From positions 496,001 to 560,000 of the forward strand of contig NZ_CP127915.1 in assembly GCF_032823475.1 (NCBI RefSeq): a stretch of DNA of 64,000 nucleotides, read 5' to 3'. Position numbers and translations under genes: made by a program. The stretch comes from Acinetobacter sp. SAAs474. GTDB taxonomy: Bacteria; Pseudomonadota; Gammaproteobacteria; Pseudomonadales; Moraxellaceae. The notes beneath the pieces were generated by a model. The model had not been told where the DNA came from, did no database searches, and was given only the letters and a program-made list of their open reading frames with translations. Shown one piece after another: positions 18,014 to 29,923 of the stretch. The stretch's first letter is position 1; each line of letters opens with the position of its first letter.

Positions 18014-18129
18014 GCTTGACGGAGCGCGAGTAATTTCTCGCTGAGATCATTCAAATCAATTGTGAAATACAAATGTAAGAATGAGTACCGTTGAACCTGA
18101 TCAGGTTAAGACCTGCGTAGGAATCAAGC
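18014..18129 (+). promoter_or_regulatory. TPP riboswitch (THI element) in front of thiC
   Basis: The thiamin pyrophosphate aptamer is recognisable by CTGAGA at 18041-18046 and by the ACCTGATCAGGTTAAGACCTGCGTAGGAA region at 18095-18123 (given as landmarks: ACCTGATCAGG, then CTGCGTAGGAA). It is closed by a P1 helix of GCTTGA (18014-18019) with TCAAGC (18124-18129). It controls the thiamin gene thiC 104 bp downstream. No T-run follows an obvious terminator hairpin, so control at translation is more likely. GAATCAAGC at 18121-18129 has an exact complement, GCTTGATTC, at 18197-18205, just upstream of the thiC ribosome site. Confidence 0.92.
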
Positions 18130-18170
18130 CATCTAAAAACTAAAGTTTCAATTTATCTTTAATTATATAA

Positions 18171-20111
<1,941 letters not shown>

Positions 20112-20226
20112 GCTAAAAAGAATGTTGAACGATTAGCACCAGCCAATATGCAAAACTATACGCCTAATCACAGCAGATTAAGCCAGCAGTTTGCATCTAA
20201 TTCAATACCAATATAAGCCAGCAACC

Positions 20227-20257
20227 GCTTAAGAAAAATTTTAGATTTTTCTTAAGC
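20227..20257. other. 12-bp perfect hairpin in the thiC-nudF gap
   Basis: GCTTAAGAAAAA at 20227-20238 and TTTTTCTTAAGC at 20246-20257, with a 7-nt loop. There is no T-run after it on either strand, so it is not a clear terminator, though it is the best candidate end for the thiC transcript 116 nt after the stop. The rest of the 356-bp gap shows no gene. Confidence 0.45.
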
Positions 20258-20467
20258 TCAATCTGTCACGAGATGTCATTTTTATCACGATTATATTTAA
20301 ACTCGCGACAGCATTGAAAACTCAAGCTCGTTACAGCGCTCAAATTCGTCGACAACAACGATAATCTTTGTGATAGATGTCTGCTCAAGCTGCAAAAATT
20401 GCAGATTTAAATGTATCCTGCTTATCATTAACGATAAACTGGATTAAAATTCTTGGACGATATCTTG

Positions 20468-21085
20468 ATGACGATTATGCAGCACGCAAGCTATAACAAA
20501 CATGACTTTAATTTACATCAACGCCAATACATCTATCGTGGTTTTATTCAAGTTGAAAAAGTAAGTCTCTCACATCGTTTATTTAATCAATCCCAATATA
20601 CACCGATTTTAGAACGAGAACTGATTCATCGACCAGAAGCAGCCGGCGTTATTCTCTATGATACTACCCAGAAAAAATTTGCTTTAATTGAACAGTTTCG
20701 TATTGGTGCGATCAATGATCCCGATTCTCCTTGGCAATTGGAAATTATTGCAGGCGTTCTTGATCAAAATGAAACAGCTGAAACATGTATTCGTCGCGAA
20801 GCATTAGAAGAGTCAGGTTGTCATATTGAGCAATTACAGCATTTATTTAGTTTTTATCCATCTGCTGGCGCATGTGATGAACTGTTTCATCTCTATGCAG
20901 CAACAGCTGACTTACCCGTAGAGGGCGGAGTTTTTGGTATGCCAAATGAGGGAGAAAATATTAAGTTACATATTTTTGCGTATCAAGATATTGCCCAACT
21001 ATTACATCACGGTAGAGTTAAAAATGCACCAGTGATTATGGCATTACAATGGTTACATAGTATGATAAAAACCAATTCCATCTAG
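20468..21085 (+). CDS. nudF: ADP-ribose pyrophosphatase (Nudix hydrolase)
   Basis: A 205-residue Nudix hydrolase. The box GxxxxxExxxxxxxREUxEExGU is complete as GVLDQNETAETCIRREALEE followed by SGC. The downstream SAGACDELFHLYAA and the ADP-sugar hydrolase pattern around it point to ADP-ribose pyrophosphatase, which splits ADP-ribose into AMP and ribose 5-phosphate. The ATG at 20468 has GGA about 9 nt upstream. A TTG at 20453 would give a longer form. cpdA follows after 10 bp, the standard nudF-cpdA order. Confidence 0.9.
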   Translation: MTIMQHASYNKHDFNLHQRQYIYRGFIQVEKVSLSHRLFNQSQYTPILERELIHRPEAAGVILYDTTQKKFALIEQFRIGAINDPDSPWQLEIIAGVLDQNETAETCIRREALEESGCHIEQLQHLFSFYPSAGACDELFHLYAATADLPVEGGVFGMPNEGENIKLHIFAYQDIAQLLHHGRVKNAPVIMALQWLHSMIKTNSI

Positions 21086-21095
21086 GGAAATGAAT

Positions 21096-21899
21096 ATGGC
21101 TTTATCGGCAATTCATCAACATGATTTTACGATCATTCAGATTTCAGATACACATTTAATGGATCAAGAGCATTTAGCTTTTGCACAGAGCAATCCTGCT
21201 GAAACATTAAAAGCTGTACTGACCGATATCAAGCAACGCTATCCGCACGCAGATGCTATTTTTCATACAGGTGATTTAGCTCAAGTCGCTGTTGATTGCA
21301 CCTATCAATATTATCTCAACTTAATGCACAGTTTGGCGATAGCTCACTATCAGATTCCAGGCAATCATGATGATTTAACGCTATTTCCATTTCATCAAGG
21401 ATCTGATCAAGTACATGCCATACATCTAGGTCAATGGACCATCATTTTACTGAATAGTGCTGTTGATAATGAAATTTATGGCTGTATTAGTTCCACACAA
21501 TTACAACAACTCGAATCCTTACTTAAACAATATTCACAACAACATATTATACTGACCTGTCACCATCATCCTTTTGAAATCCAGTCAAAATGGATCGATC
21601 AGCATATGCTAAAAAATGCAGATCATTTCACGGCAATGCTTACACGACACATGCATATCAAAGCTGTTTTATTTGGTCATGTTCATCAGGAATCATGGCA
21701 AAATTGGAACGATATTCAATTTTATTCAACCCCATCAACCTGTATACAATTTAAACCGAATAGTGATATTTTTGCTTTAGATCAAGCGGCACCAGGTTAT
21801 CGTGTGCTACATTTAAGTAAAAATGGTCATTTTAAAACTGAGATTCACCGCATAGAGAATGCAATAATATCAATAAATCCAAATATTTCAGGTTACTAA
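21096..21899 (+). CDS. cpdA: 3',5'-cyclic AMP phosphodiesterase CpdA
   Basis: A 267-residue class III cyclic-nucleotide phosphodiesterase of the calcineurin-like metallophosphatase fold, which lowers cAMP. The metal-binding motifs are visible in order: QISDTHLM, FHTGDLAQ, PGNHDD, TCHHHP and LFGHVHQE. The second ATG (21096) is chosen because AGGGA at 21084-21088 is 7 nt away, whereas it nearly touches the ATG at 21090. It is co-transcribed with nudF. Confidence 0.93.
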   Translation: MALSAIHQHDFTIIQISDTHLMDQEHLAFAQSNPAETLKAVLTDIKQRYPHADAIFHTGDLAQVAVDCTYQYYLNLMHSLAIAHYQIPGNHDDLTLFPFHQGSDQVHAIHLGQWTIILLNSAVDNEIYGCISSTQLQQLESLLKQYSQQHIILTCHHHPFEIQSKWIDQHMLKNADHFTAMLTRHMHIKAVLFGHVHQESWQNWNDIQFYSTPSTCIQFKPNSDIFALDQAAPGYRVLHLSKNGHFKTEIHRIENAIISINPNISGY

Positions 21900-22001
21900 C
21901 TTTTAATTTTTATTTTTTTGCATTATGTTAATGCGTGCTAAAGGAAACGTGATAGGTCTATTCTAAGCATCAAAAGACTATCAAAATAGTTAAAAAGTCT
22001 A

Positions 22002-22007
22002 TATGAT
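22002..22007 (+). promoter_or_regulatory. Candidate -10 element for dksA with a GC-rich discriminator
   Basis: TATGAT is followed by GACGCCCCCG, a GC-rich start-site region like those of promoters under ppGpp/DksA control. The -35 is weak. It would give a dksA leader of about 100 nt. A small AGAG...CTCT hairpin lies in the leader. Confidence 0.35.
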
Positions 22008-22115
22008 GACGCCCCCGAAGAGAGTATTTTCTCTGCTGGTTGTAAATGAAAGACACTTGCATATCACCATATTTTTTACGTATCGCAAATACGTATATGA
22101 TGAGGAATGCCCTAT

Positions 22116-22643
22116 ATGGCGAATGACAATCAAAATCAAGTCCTAGACGAACAAGTTGAGATTGTAGATGATAAATCTACAAAACGTGTGCGTAAGCCAA
22201 AATCAAAGGCAGAAGGTAGTGGAACAACTGCTAGCTTATTTGGTATTGAGCCTTATCAGCTTAAAAAAAATGAAGAATACATGTCTGAAGGACAATTGGA
22301 ACATTTCCGTAAAATTCTTTTGGCGTGGAAAACTGAGTTAATGTCTGAAGTTGACCGTACACTCAATACCATGCAAGATGAAAACACAGCTCTTCCGGAT
22401 GTGAATGACCGTGCTACACAAGAAGAAGAGTTTGCGATTGAACTTCGTACACGTGATCGTGAACGTAAACTGATTCGTAAAATCGAGCAGTCTATTGAAG
22501 CGATTAAAAATGATGACTATGGTTTTTGCGAAACATGTGGTATTGAAATTGGCTTACGTCGCTTAGAAGCACGTCCAACAGCAACCCTATGTATTGACTG
22601 TAAAACTTTGGCTGAAATCAAAGAAAAACAAAATAACGGTTAA
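22116..22643 (+). CDS. dksA: RNA polymerase-binding transcription factor DksA
   Basis: A 175-residue DksA, which enters the RNA polymerase secondary channel and, with ppGpp, mediates the stringent response. The coiled-coil tip carries the two essential acidic residues in LPDVNDRATQ (Asp95, Asp98). The C4 zinc finger is CETC (138-141) with CIDC (159-162). The ATG at 22116 (MANDNQNQ) is 9 nt from GAGGA at 22102-22106; the ATG at 22107 abuts that site. There is a basic N-terminal extension (KRVRKPKSKA) typical of Acinetobacter DksA. gluQ follows with almost no gap. Confidence 0.96.
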   Translation: MANDNQNQVLDEQVEIVDDKSTKRVRKPKSKAEGSGTTASLFGIEPYQLKKNEEYMSEGQLEHFRKILLAWKTELMSEVDRTLNTMQDENTALPDVNDRATQEEEFAIELRTRDRERKLIRKIEQSIEAIKNDDYGFCETCGIEIGLRRLEARPTATLCIDCKTLAEIKEKQNNG

Positions 22644-22647
22644 TTCT

Positions 22648-23559
22648 GTGTTCGAAGATGCCTCCCTTCCTTTGATCAAGGAAGGGAAAAACGCACAGCG
22701 TTACGTGGGCCGTTTTGCGCCATCACCCACAGGCCCACTGCATTTCGGTTCATTAATTACCGCTGTTGCAAGTTACTGTGATGCACGTGCACATCAAGGG
22801 ATATGGCATGTCCGTATTGAAGATACTGATATTCCAAGAATATTCCCAGGTAGTGAAACACATATTCTAAAATCGATTGATGCCTTTGAGTTTGAGCTTG
22901 ATTTAGAGATTATCTTTCAAAGAAATCGTTTAGCATTATATGAAGATGTAATTGAGCAATTAAAACAAAAAAATGCACTCTATGCCTGTCAATGTACCCG
23001 CAAAATTTTAGGCTCAAACCATATCTATAATGGAACTTGTCGCCATCTCGATCTTCCTTTTGCACATCAAGCCATTCGAGTGAAAGTGAATCATGATGTC
23101 ATTTGTTTTACAGATCGCTTACAAGGGCAATATTCTTCTAATCTCGCCAATGAATTAGGCGATTTTGTGATTAAACGTCGTGATGGTATTATCAATTATC
23201 AACTTGCTGTTGTTGTCGATGATTATATGCAAGGTATTACCGATGTGGTGAGAGGCGCAGATTTATTAGACAATACAGCCAGACAAATATGGTTAGCGCG
23301 ATTACTTAACTATTCATCATTGCGCTATATGCATCTTCCGCTTGCCATGAATGCACAAGGACAAAAACTCTCTAAACAAAATATGGCACAGGCCTTAGAT
23401 TTAAATCAAGCACCTCAATTATTACAACAGGCATTACAGGCATTACAACAACCACCTGTTGCATTAGATCGCCCTGCAAAAATGCTACAACAAGCCATTG
23501 CACAGTGGGATACTGATTTGATTCCTCAAACCATGCAATTCAATGCAATCTATCAATAA
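22648..23559 (+). CDS. gluQ: Glutamyl-Q tRNA(Asp) synthetase
   Basis: A 303-residue paralogue of the glutamyl-tRNA synthetase catalytic domain, which attaches glutamate to queuosine in tRNA-Asp. The class I signature is FAPSPTGPLHFGS (HFGS for HIGH) and the KMSKS loop is KLSKQN. A zinc site is seen in YACQCTRKILG with TCRHL. There is no anticodon-binding domain, as expected. The start is uncertain: GTG at 22648 (5 bp after dksA) is taken, since the ATG at 22594 would overlap dksA by 50 bp. dksA-gluQ is a conserved pair. Confidence 0.9.
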   Translation: MFEDASLPLIKEGKNAQRYVGRFAPSPTGPLHFGSLITAVASYCDARAHQGIWHVRIEDTDIPRIFPGSETHILKSIDAFEFELDLEIIFQRNRLALYEDVIEQLKQKNALYACQCTRKILGSNHIYNGTCRHLDLPFAHQAIRVKVNHDVICFTDRLQGQYSSNLANELGDFVIKRRDGIINYQLAVVVDDYMQGITDVVRGADLLDNTARQIWLARLLNYSSLRYMHLPLAMNAQGQKLSKQNMAQALDLNQAPQLLQQALQALQQPPVALDRPAKMLQQAIAQWDTDLIPQTMQFNAIYQ

Positions 23560-23590
23560 AAAACCGTGTATATCATCGTTATACACGGTT
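23555..23590 (-). terminator. Terminator of the murD-ftsW transcript
   Basis: An 11-bp perfect stem, AACCGTGTATA at 23562-23572 and TATACACGGTT at 23580-23590. On the minus strand it is followed by TTTTTTATT. It sits between convergent ftsW and gluQ, and on the plus side lacks a T-run. Confidence 0.85.
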
Positions 23591-23612
23591 CTGATTCGCT
23601 ATAAAACCTATA

Positions 23613-24809
23613 TTAAAAGCTAGATTCTTCTCGACTGGGATTGGTTTGATGGGTCGTCGCTTCAATTTTAAGAATCAATGCAATCATCACAGCACAAATA
23701 ATCAAGGATGAACCGCCATAACTGATAAATGGCAAAGTTAAACCCTTCGTCGGCAATAATCCCATATTCATACCCGCATTCACCAAAATTTGCAGTAAGA
23801 AAATAATACTAATTCCATAGGCCAAATAACCTGCACGTAAATACTGATGCTGTAAAGCACGATGTCCTATACGAATACAGCAAATCAGCATACTAAAAGA
23901 GAGAATTAATACCGTTAAAATACCAAAGAAACCAAACTCCTCCCCCAGTACAGCCAGCATAAAATCAGTATGTGCTTCAGGTAAATACGACATTTTTTGG
24001 ATACTATGCCCTAACCCAACGCCAAACCACTCACCACGACCAAATGCCATTAACGCGTTGGAAAGCTGATATCCAGCACCTAATGGATCACTCCACGGAT
24101 TTGAAAATGACATCAAACGCTCAAAACGATAAGGTTCAAACACCACTAAAAATACAAATGCAGCAATAATAGCGCCAAAGGCAATTGCAAATTGAATCAA
24201 TGGTGCACCTGCTAAAAAGAATACCCCCAGCATGGTCAAAGCAATGACCACGGTAGCACCTAAATCAGGCTCAGCCATCACCAAACCAACTGTAGCGGCC
24301 ATAATGACTGCTAAACGGATAAGACCCTTAATATTATTACGCACTTCTGCAGCACGGCGTACCACATAATCAGCAGTAAAAATAGCCATCATCACTTTGG
24401 CGACTTCAGAGGCCTGTAACGTAAAACCAGCGATACGAATCCAGCGTTTAGAACCATTGACTTCTGTTCCAACCACTAAAACAGCTGCCAACAAAATAAT
24501 CGTAATAATCCATAGAAAAAATGTGTTATTGAACCAGACATTTAAAGGCACCCGATAAACGACCAGTGCTGCAACTGCTGCCACAAAAATTGAAATACCA
24601 TGTCTACTCACATAATGAAAGGCATTTTCATGCATGCGATCTGCATACGGCATTGAAGCGGAAGCCACCATAATGCTACCAATACACAATAATGCTAAGA
24701 CACAAAAAATCAGAACATTACGTACATTGATCTCTTGAGGTAATCGAGGTGCCCAACGTTGTAATGTCTGATAAAGTTTTTGTATAGTATTCTGAGCAAA
24801 CCCAGCCAT
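23613..24809 (-). CDS. ftsW: Septal peptidoglycan polymerase FtsW
   Basis: A 398-residue SEDS-family protein with ten predicted membrane segments. It polymerises lipid II into septal peptidoglycan together with FtsI. Family motifs are visible: GSKRWIRIAGFTLQASEVAK, AEPDLGATVVI, GRGEWFGVGLGHSIQKMSYL, PEAHTDFMLAVLGEEFGF and GLTLPFISYGGSSL. The murD linkage (11-bp gap, same strand) identifies it as FtsW and not RodA. It lies apart from the main division and cell-wall cluster, as in other Acinetobacter. Confidence 0.95.
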   Translation of the reverse strand: MAGFAQNTIQKLYQTLQRWAPRLPQEINVRNVLIFCVLALLCIGSIMVASASMPYADRMHENAFHYVSRHGISIFVAAVAALVVYRVPLNVWFNNTFFLWIITIILLAAVLVVGTEVNGSKRWIRIAGFTLQASEVAKVMMAIFTADYVVRRAAEVRNNIKGLIRLAVIMAATVGLVMAEPDLGATVVIALTMLGVFFLAGAPLIQFAIAFGAIIAAFVFLVVFEPYRFERLMSFSNPWSDPLGAGYQLSNALMAFGRGEWFGVGLGHSIQKMSYLPEAHTDFMLAVLGEEFGFFGILTVLILSFSMLICCIRIGHRALQHQYLRAGYLAYGISIIFLLQILVNAGMNMGLLPTKGLTLPFISYGGSSLIICAVMIALILKIEATTHQTNPSREESSF

Positions 24810-24820
24810 ACCGTTAATCC

Positions 24821-26194
<1,374 letters not shown>

Positions 26195-26281
26195 TTATTT
26201 CAAATGATAGAAATGTTAGCACTTTGGTGTTTTGTTTGCTTTTTCTGTTTGCATTTTCTTGCATATTTTTGTGTCAGCGCG

Positions 26282-26307
26282 TAAAAAAGCCGTCAAAATC
26301 GACGGCT
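26282..26307 (-). terminator. Terminator of the feo operon
   Basis: A 7-bp stem, AGCCGTC at 26288-26294 and GACGGCT at 26301-26307, followed on the minus strand by TTTTTTAC. It lies about 20 bp past the last feo-linked gene. Confidence 0.85.
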
Positions 26308-26328
26308 ATCATGGAGATATTTAACGGA

Positions 26329-26580
26329 TTATTTCCATTTAACTGCTTGTACTTCAACTTTCTTATTGGCTTGCTCATCAGATGCAGCACAACCACAATG
26401 ACCACCACAACCACTCGCGAGTGCGGGTTTCAACCATTTCGCTAGTTTTAACCATCCTTTTTGCTCACAATAGTTGGCAAGTGTAGTAAAGACTGAATTT
26501 GATGTTCGAGGAAAAACCTTCTTAAACACCACAACAGCGCTCCAGATCACCAATAATGCAACAACAACAATTTCAATCAT
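26329..26580 (-). CDS. Small Cys-rich membrane protein of the feo operon
   Basis: An 83-residue protein with one N-terminal membrane segment (MIEIVVVALLVIWSAVVVFK) and a C-terminal cluster SGCGGHCGCAAS that could bind metal or an iron-sulfur cluster. The ATG at 26580 follows a good GGAGG site 26 bp after the feoB stop, and the frame ends just before the operon terminator. It occupies the place of FeoC or of the FeoB-associated Cys-rich membrane proteins, but has no winged-helix FeoC domain. Its function is not established. Confidence 0.8.
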   Translation of the reverse strand: MIEIVVVALLVIWSAVVVFKKVFPRTSNSVFTTLANYCEQKGWLKLAKWLKPALASGCGGHCGCAASDEQANKKVEVQAVKWK

Positions 26581-26606
26581 TTTCAACCTCCACTTTTGGA
26601 CTGTGA

Positions 26607-28463
26607 TTAGCCCCAGTAATGTGATGCAATTTGATAAGTTAATAATGACATCAAATAAGCCAAACCGAATAAATATACGGTCATAAAACTCACCGTTTTC
26701 CATGATCCTGTTTCACGGCGAACTGTTGCCAACGTTGCTAAACAATGTGGTGCATAAATAAACCACACCAATAACGATAAACCCGTTGCCAATGACCAAC
26801 CCAGATCACTGCTACCACTGATGATCGAAATCAGTCCCTCAGACATGGTATCTTCATCTACTGCAGATAAAGCATATACAGTGCCCAATGCAGCAACAAC
26901 AACTTCACGTGCAGCCATTGCAGGGATCAATGCAATACAAATCTGCCAGTTAAATCCTAATGGTGCAAAAATAGGTTGCAATAAATGGCCAAGCATCCCA
27001 GCAAGGGAGTAATCAATTGCAGGTAATGTTGCACCTTCGGGCGGCTGTGGAAAGGTACAAAGGAACCAAAGCAAAATTGATAATGCAAAGATAATCCCAC
27101 CCACGCGCTTTAAGAAAATTTTGGCACGATCAAGCAAACCGATCCAAACATTCTTTAAATCAGGAAAACGATAGCTCGGTAATTCCATCAATAACATCTG
27201 TTGTGATTTATCTTTTTGGAAAAATTTCAAGACAAAGGAGACGGCCAATGCACTTAAAATTCCAGCCATATATAAACCAAACATGACCAAACCTTGTAAA
27301 TTAAAAATCCCCCATACTGTTTGGGAAGGAATAAAGGCAGCAATTAATAAGGCATATACAGGCAAACGTGCCGAACAGGTCATCAATGGTGCAACAAAAA
27401 TGGTCGTCAAACGATCACGTGGATCTGAAATACTACGTGTTGCCATAATGCCTGGAATTGCGCAGGCAAAACTCGATAATAATGGGATAAATGCTCGGCC
27501 GCTTAAACCCGCTTTATACATTAATTTATCAAGTAAAAAAGCAGCACGTGGTAAATAACCTGACTCTTCTAAGACTAAAATAAAAAAGAATAAAATTAAA
27601 ATCTGAGGTAAAAATACCACCACACCACCAGCGCCAGCAATAATACCATCAACCACCAAGCTATTCAGTAACGGTTGAGTAATATACTGCCCTGCTTGTT
27701 CACCTAACCAGCTAAAGAAATTTTCAATTCCATCCATAAAGGGTGCTGCCCAGGCAAATACGGCCTGAAAGATGACAAACATCATCACTGCCAGACTCAC
27801 TAAGCCCCATACGGGATGCAGAAAAATTTTATCGAGAAAATCCGATCGCTTATCTTCTTCTTCAACATAATGAACCACATCATTTAAAATGCTTTCAATT
27901 TGCTGATGTTGCTGGCCAACTAAACCACTAAGTTCAGTCGCTGGTTGAGTATATTTTTGTTCATCTAAAGCATGCAATAAGGCTTCAATACCCGTTTGAC
28001 GCACCGCGACCGTTTCCACAATTGGAATGCCTAAACGCTGTGACAATTTTTGGGTATTAATTTGCATACCACGACGGCGTGCCTCATCCATCATATTAAG
28101 AACGAGCAGTATAGGGCGGCCTACTGCAATCATCTCAAGGACTAAACCTAAATGAAGTTTCAAGTTTGTGGCATCCACGACACATAAAAATGCATCCTGC
28201 ATCCCTTCTTCTTGAATTTTTCCCAAAACAACATCACGGGTAATCACTTCATCAGGGCTGGCAGCATTTAAACTATAGGCACCTGGTAAATCTAGGACAC
28301 GAACTGCACGCCCAGAAGGAAGCTTAAATTGACCAATCTTTCGTTCTACTGTCACACCTGCATAGTTTGCAACTTTTTGTCGCGTACCCGTTAAATGGTT
28401 AAATAACGATGTTTTACCACAGTTAGGATTACCCACTAGGGCTATACGCAATGCATCACTCAT
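26607..28463 (-). CDS. feoB: Ferrous iron transporter FeoB
   Basis: A 618-residue Fe(II) permease of the inner membrane with an N-terminal G-protein domain: G1 GNPNCGKT at 11-18, G3 DLPG at 58-61, G4 NMMD at 123-126. Two Gate-type halves follow, with the conserved PLLSSFACAIPGIMATRSI and LIPAMAAREVVVAALG segments. At 618 residues it is shorter than the enteric protein (about 770), mainly in the linker and C-terminus. It overlaps feoA by 4 bp and is followed by the Cys-rich small protein. Confidence 0.96.
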   Translation of the reverse strand: MSDALRIALVGNPNCGKTSLFNHLTGTRQKVANYAGVTVERKIGQFKLPSGRAVRVLDLPGAYSLNAASPDEVITRDVVLGKIQEEGMQDAFLCVVDATNLKLHLGLVLEMIAVGRPILLVLNMMDEARRRGMQINTQKLSQRLGIPIVETVAVRQTGIEALLHALDEQKYTQPATELSGLVGQQHQQIESILNDVVHYVEEEDKRSDFLDKIFLHPVWGLVSLAVMMFVIFQAVFAWAAPFMDGIENFFSWLGEQAGQYITQPLLNSLVVDGIIAGAGGVVVFLPQILILFFFILVLEESGYLPRAAFLLDKLMYKAGLSGRAFIPLLSSFACAIPGIMATRSISDPRDRLTTIFVAPLMTCSARLPVYALLIAAFIPSQTVWGIFNLQGLVMFGLYMAGILSALAVSFVLKFFQKDKSQQMLLMELPSYRFPDLKNVWIGLLDRAKIFLKRVGGIIFALSILLWFLCTFPQPPEGATLPAIDYSLAGMLGHLLQPIFAPLGFNWQICIALIPAMAAREVVVAALGTVYALSAVDEDTMSEGLISIISGSSDLGWSLATGLSLLVWFIYAPHCLATLATVRRETGSWKTVSFMTVYLFGLAYLMSLLTYQIASHYWG

Positions 28464-28714
28464 GCAGACACTCCTGTAATTTCGACTTTTTCAGCCTCAA
28501 CTTTACGTAAGGCAAAACGAGTGAATCCAACTTGAATTAAAATAGGATCTCCACCAAAGATACCCTTAGTAATCACCTGTACTTTGATACCTGGCACAAA
28601 TCCTAAAGTTTCTAAACGACTTGCAACAAGATCAGCCTCAGCGTTATGATCACTCACACGATGTACTTTATGAATGATGGCTGTCTGTTTGACTTTTAAA
28701 TCAGATAAACGCAC
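28460..28714 (-). CDS. feoA: Ferrous iron transport protein FeoA
   Basis: An 84-residue SH3-like cytoplasmic protein needed for FeoB function. Family features are MRLSDLKVKQTAII, the LETLGFVPGIKVQVIT block and GGDPILIQVGFTRFALRKVE. It is the first gene of feoA-feoB, with a 4-bp overlap. A TATAAT promoter with a Fur-like sequence lies 27 bp upstream. Confidence 0.94.
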   Translation of the reverse strand: MRLSDLKVKQTAIIHKVHRVSDHNAEADLVASRLETLGFVPGIKVQVITKGIFGGDPILIQVGFTRFALRKVEAEKVEITGVSA

Positions 28715-28740
28715 GCACCTAATCCTAAAAAATTTTGAAC

Positions 28741-28770
28741 ATTATACAAGCAAATGAGAATAATTCACAA
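28741..28770 (-). promoter_or_regulatory. feoA promoter with overlapping Fur-like box
   Basis: On the minus strand TTGTGA (28765-28770) and TATAAT (28741-28746) are spaced by 18 bp. Between them, AATGAGAATAATTCAC (28753-28768 on the plus strand) matches the Fur consensus AATGATAATCATTATC at 12 of 16 positions. Repression by iron-loaded Fur is therefore expected. The same gap may also drive xerD in the other direction. Confidence 0.65.
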
Positions 28771-28887
28771 ATCGCATTTGATTTACTTTCCCATTTAATT
28801 ATCAAACATCGACAGTGGTCAAAAATTCAATTACAGTGATGACTGCTTAGATCTTGATGATCCATTTTAATACACAATTAGATCCTT

Positions 28888-29808
28888 ATGATGCTGAATA
28901 AAAAACCGCGTATTCCTGCTGCTGTGATGATTCCTGAAACACTTAGTTTTTTAGAAGGTTATCGAGATTATTTAATTGCACAGACTGTTAGTCCACATAC
29001 GCGCAATGCCTATTTATCAGATCTGATTCAATGTAGCGATCTGCATCAGCAAGCCATGCCAAATTGGTCAAGTGAGGATATTACCGAGGTATTATTTAAC
29101 TTAACGCAACAAGGTAAAAGCCCACGCTCAATCGCCAGAAGCCTTTCTGCACTACGCTCATTTTTTAAATTTTTACGCGAACAGAAACTACGTTTAGATA
29201 ACCCAGTTGCCCTACATAAAACACCAAAACTTGGCAGAGCATTGCCTAAAGATCTGTCAGAGCAAGACGTGGAAAATTTAATTGCTGCACCGAATATTGA
29301 TACTGCACTTGGTCTTCGGGATCGTGCGATGTTTGAAGTACTTTATGCTTGTGGTCTACGTGTCTCCGAATTATTAAACCTTCGATTGGAACTGATTAAT
29401 TTAAATCAAGGTTATTTGCGTATTGTGGGTAAAGGTAATAAAGAACGGCTAGTTCCTTTAGGCGAGCTCGCTTGCCAATGGGTTGAAAAGTATCTTCAAC
29501 TGGCTCGACCAAACTTATGTAAAACAGCAACCGATTATCTATTTTTAACTCAACATGGCGGTATTATGAGCCGTCAAAATTTCTGGTATGCGATTAAACG
29601 TTATGCATTACAAGCCGGGATTCAGACTGAACTCTCTCCTCATACCTTAAGACATGCCTTTGCCACCCATTTACTCAACCATGGTGCAGATTTACGTGTT
29701 GTACAAATGCTATTAGGACATAGTGACTTATCCACCACTCAAATCTATACGCATGTCGCACAAGTTCGTATGCAGCAACTGCACGCACAACATCATCCTC
29801 GCGCCTAA
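28888..29808 (+). CDS. xerD: Site-specific tyrosine recombinase XerD
   Basis: A 306-residue tyrosine recombinase that acts with XerC at dif to resolve chromosome dimers. All catalytic residues are in place: Arg158 (ACGLRVSELL), Lys182 (GKGNKERLVP), His252 and Arg255 (HTLRHAFATHLL), His278 (LGHSDLSTTQ) and Tyr287. The N-terminal SAM-like core-binding domain spans about 18-115. XerD rather than XerC is indicated by the dsbC neighbour, as in enteric and Pseudomonas genomes. The upstream ribosome site is weak, and tandem ATGs at 28888 and 28891 are both possible. Confidence 0.95.
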   Translation: MMLNKKPRIPAAVMIPETLSFLEGYRDYLIAQTVSPHTRNAYLSDLIQCSDLHQQAMPNWSSEDITEVLFNLTQQGKSPRSIARSLSALRSFFKFLREQKLRLDNPVALHKTPKLGRALPKDLSEQDVENLIAAPNIDTALGLRDRAMFEVLYACGLRVSELLNLRLELINLNQGYLRIVGKGNKERLVPLGELACQWVEKYLQLARPNLCKTATDYLFLTQHGGIMSRQNFWYAIKRYALQAGIQTELSPHTLRHAFATHLLNHGADLRVVQMLLGHSDLSTTQIYTHVAQVRMQQLHAQHHPRA

Positions 29809-29923
29809 AACATCTACGGATATCAGCCACCTTGATCCGTTGGATAAATAAGTTTTATCGCTATGCAACATTTTTTTGTTATGCTAGTGCACTATTTTTA
29901 ATCTTGACTAGAAAGGGTTAGCC

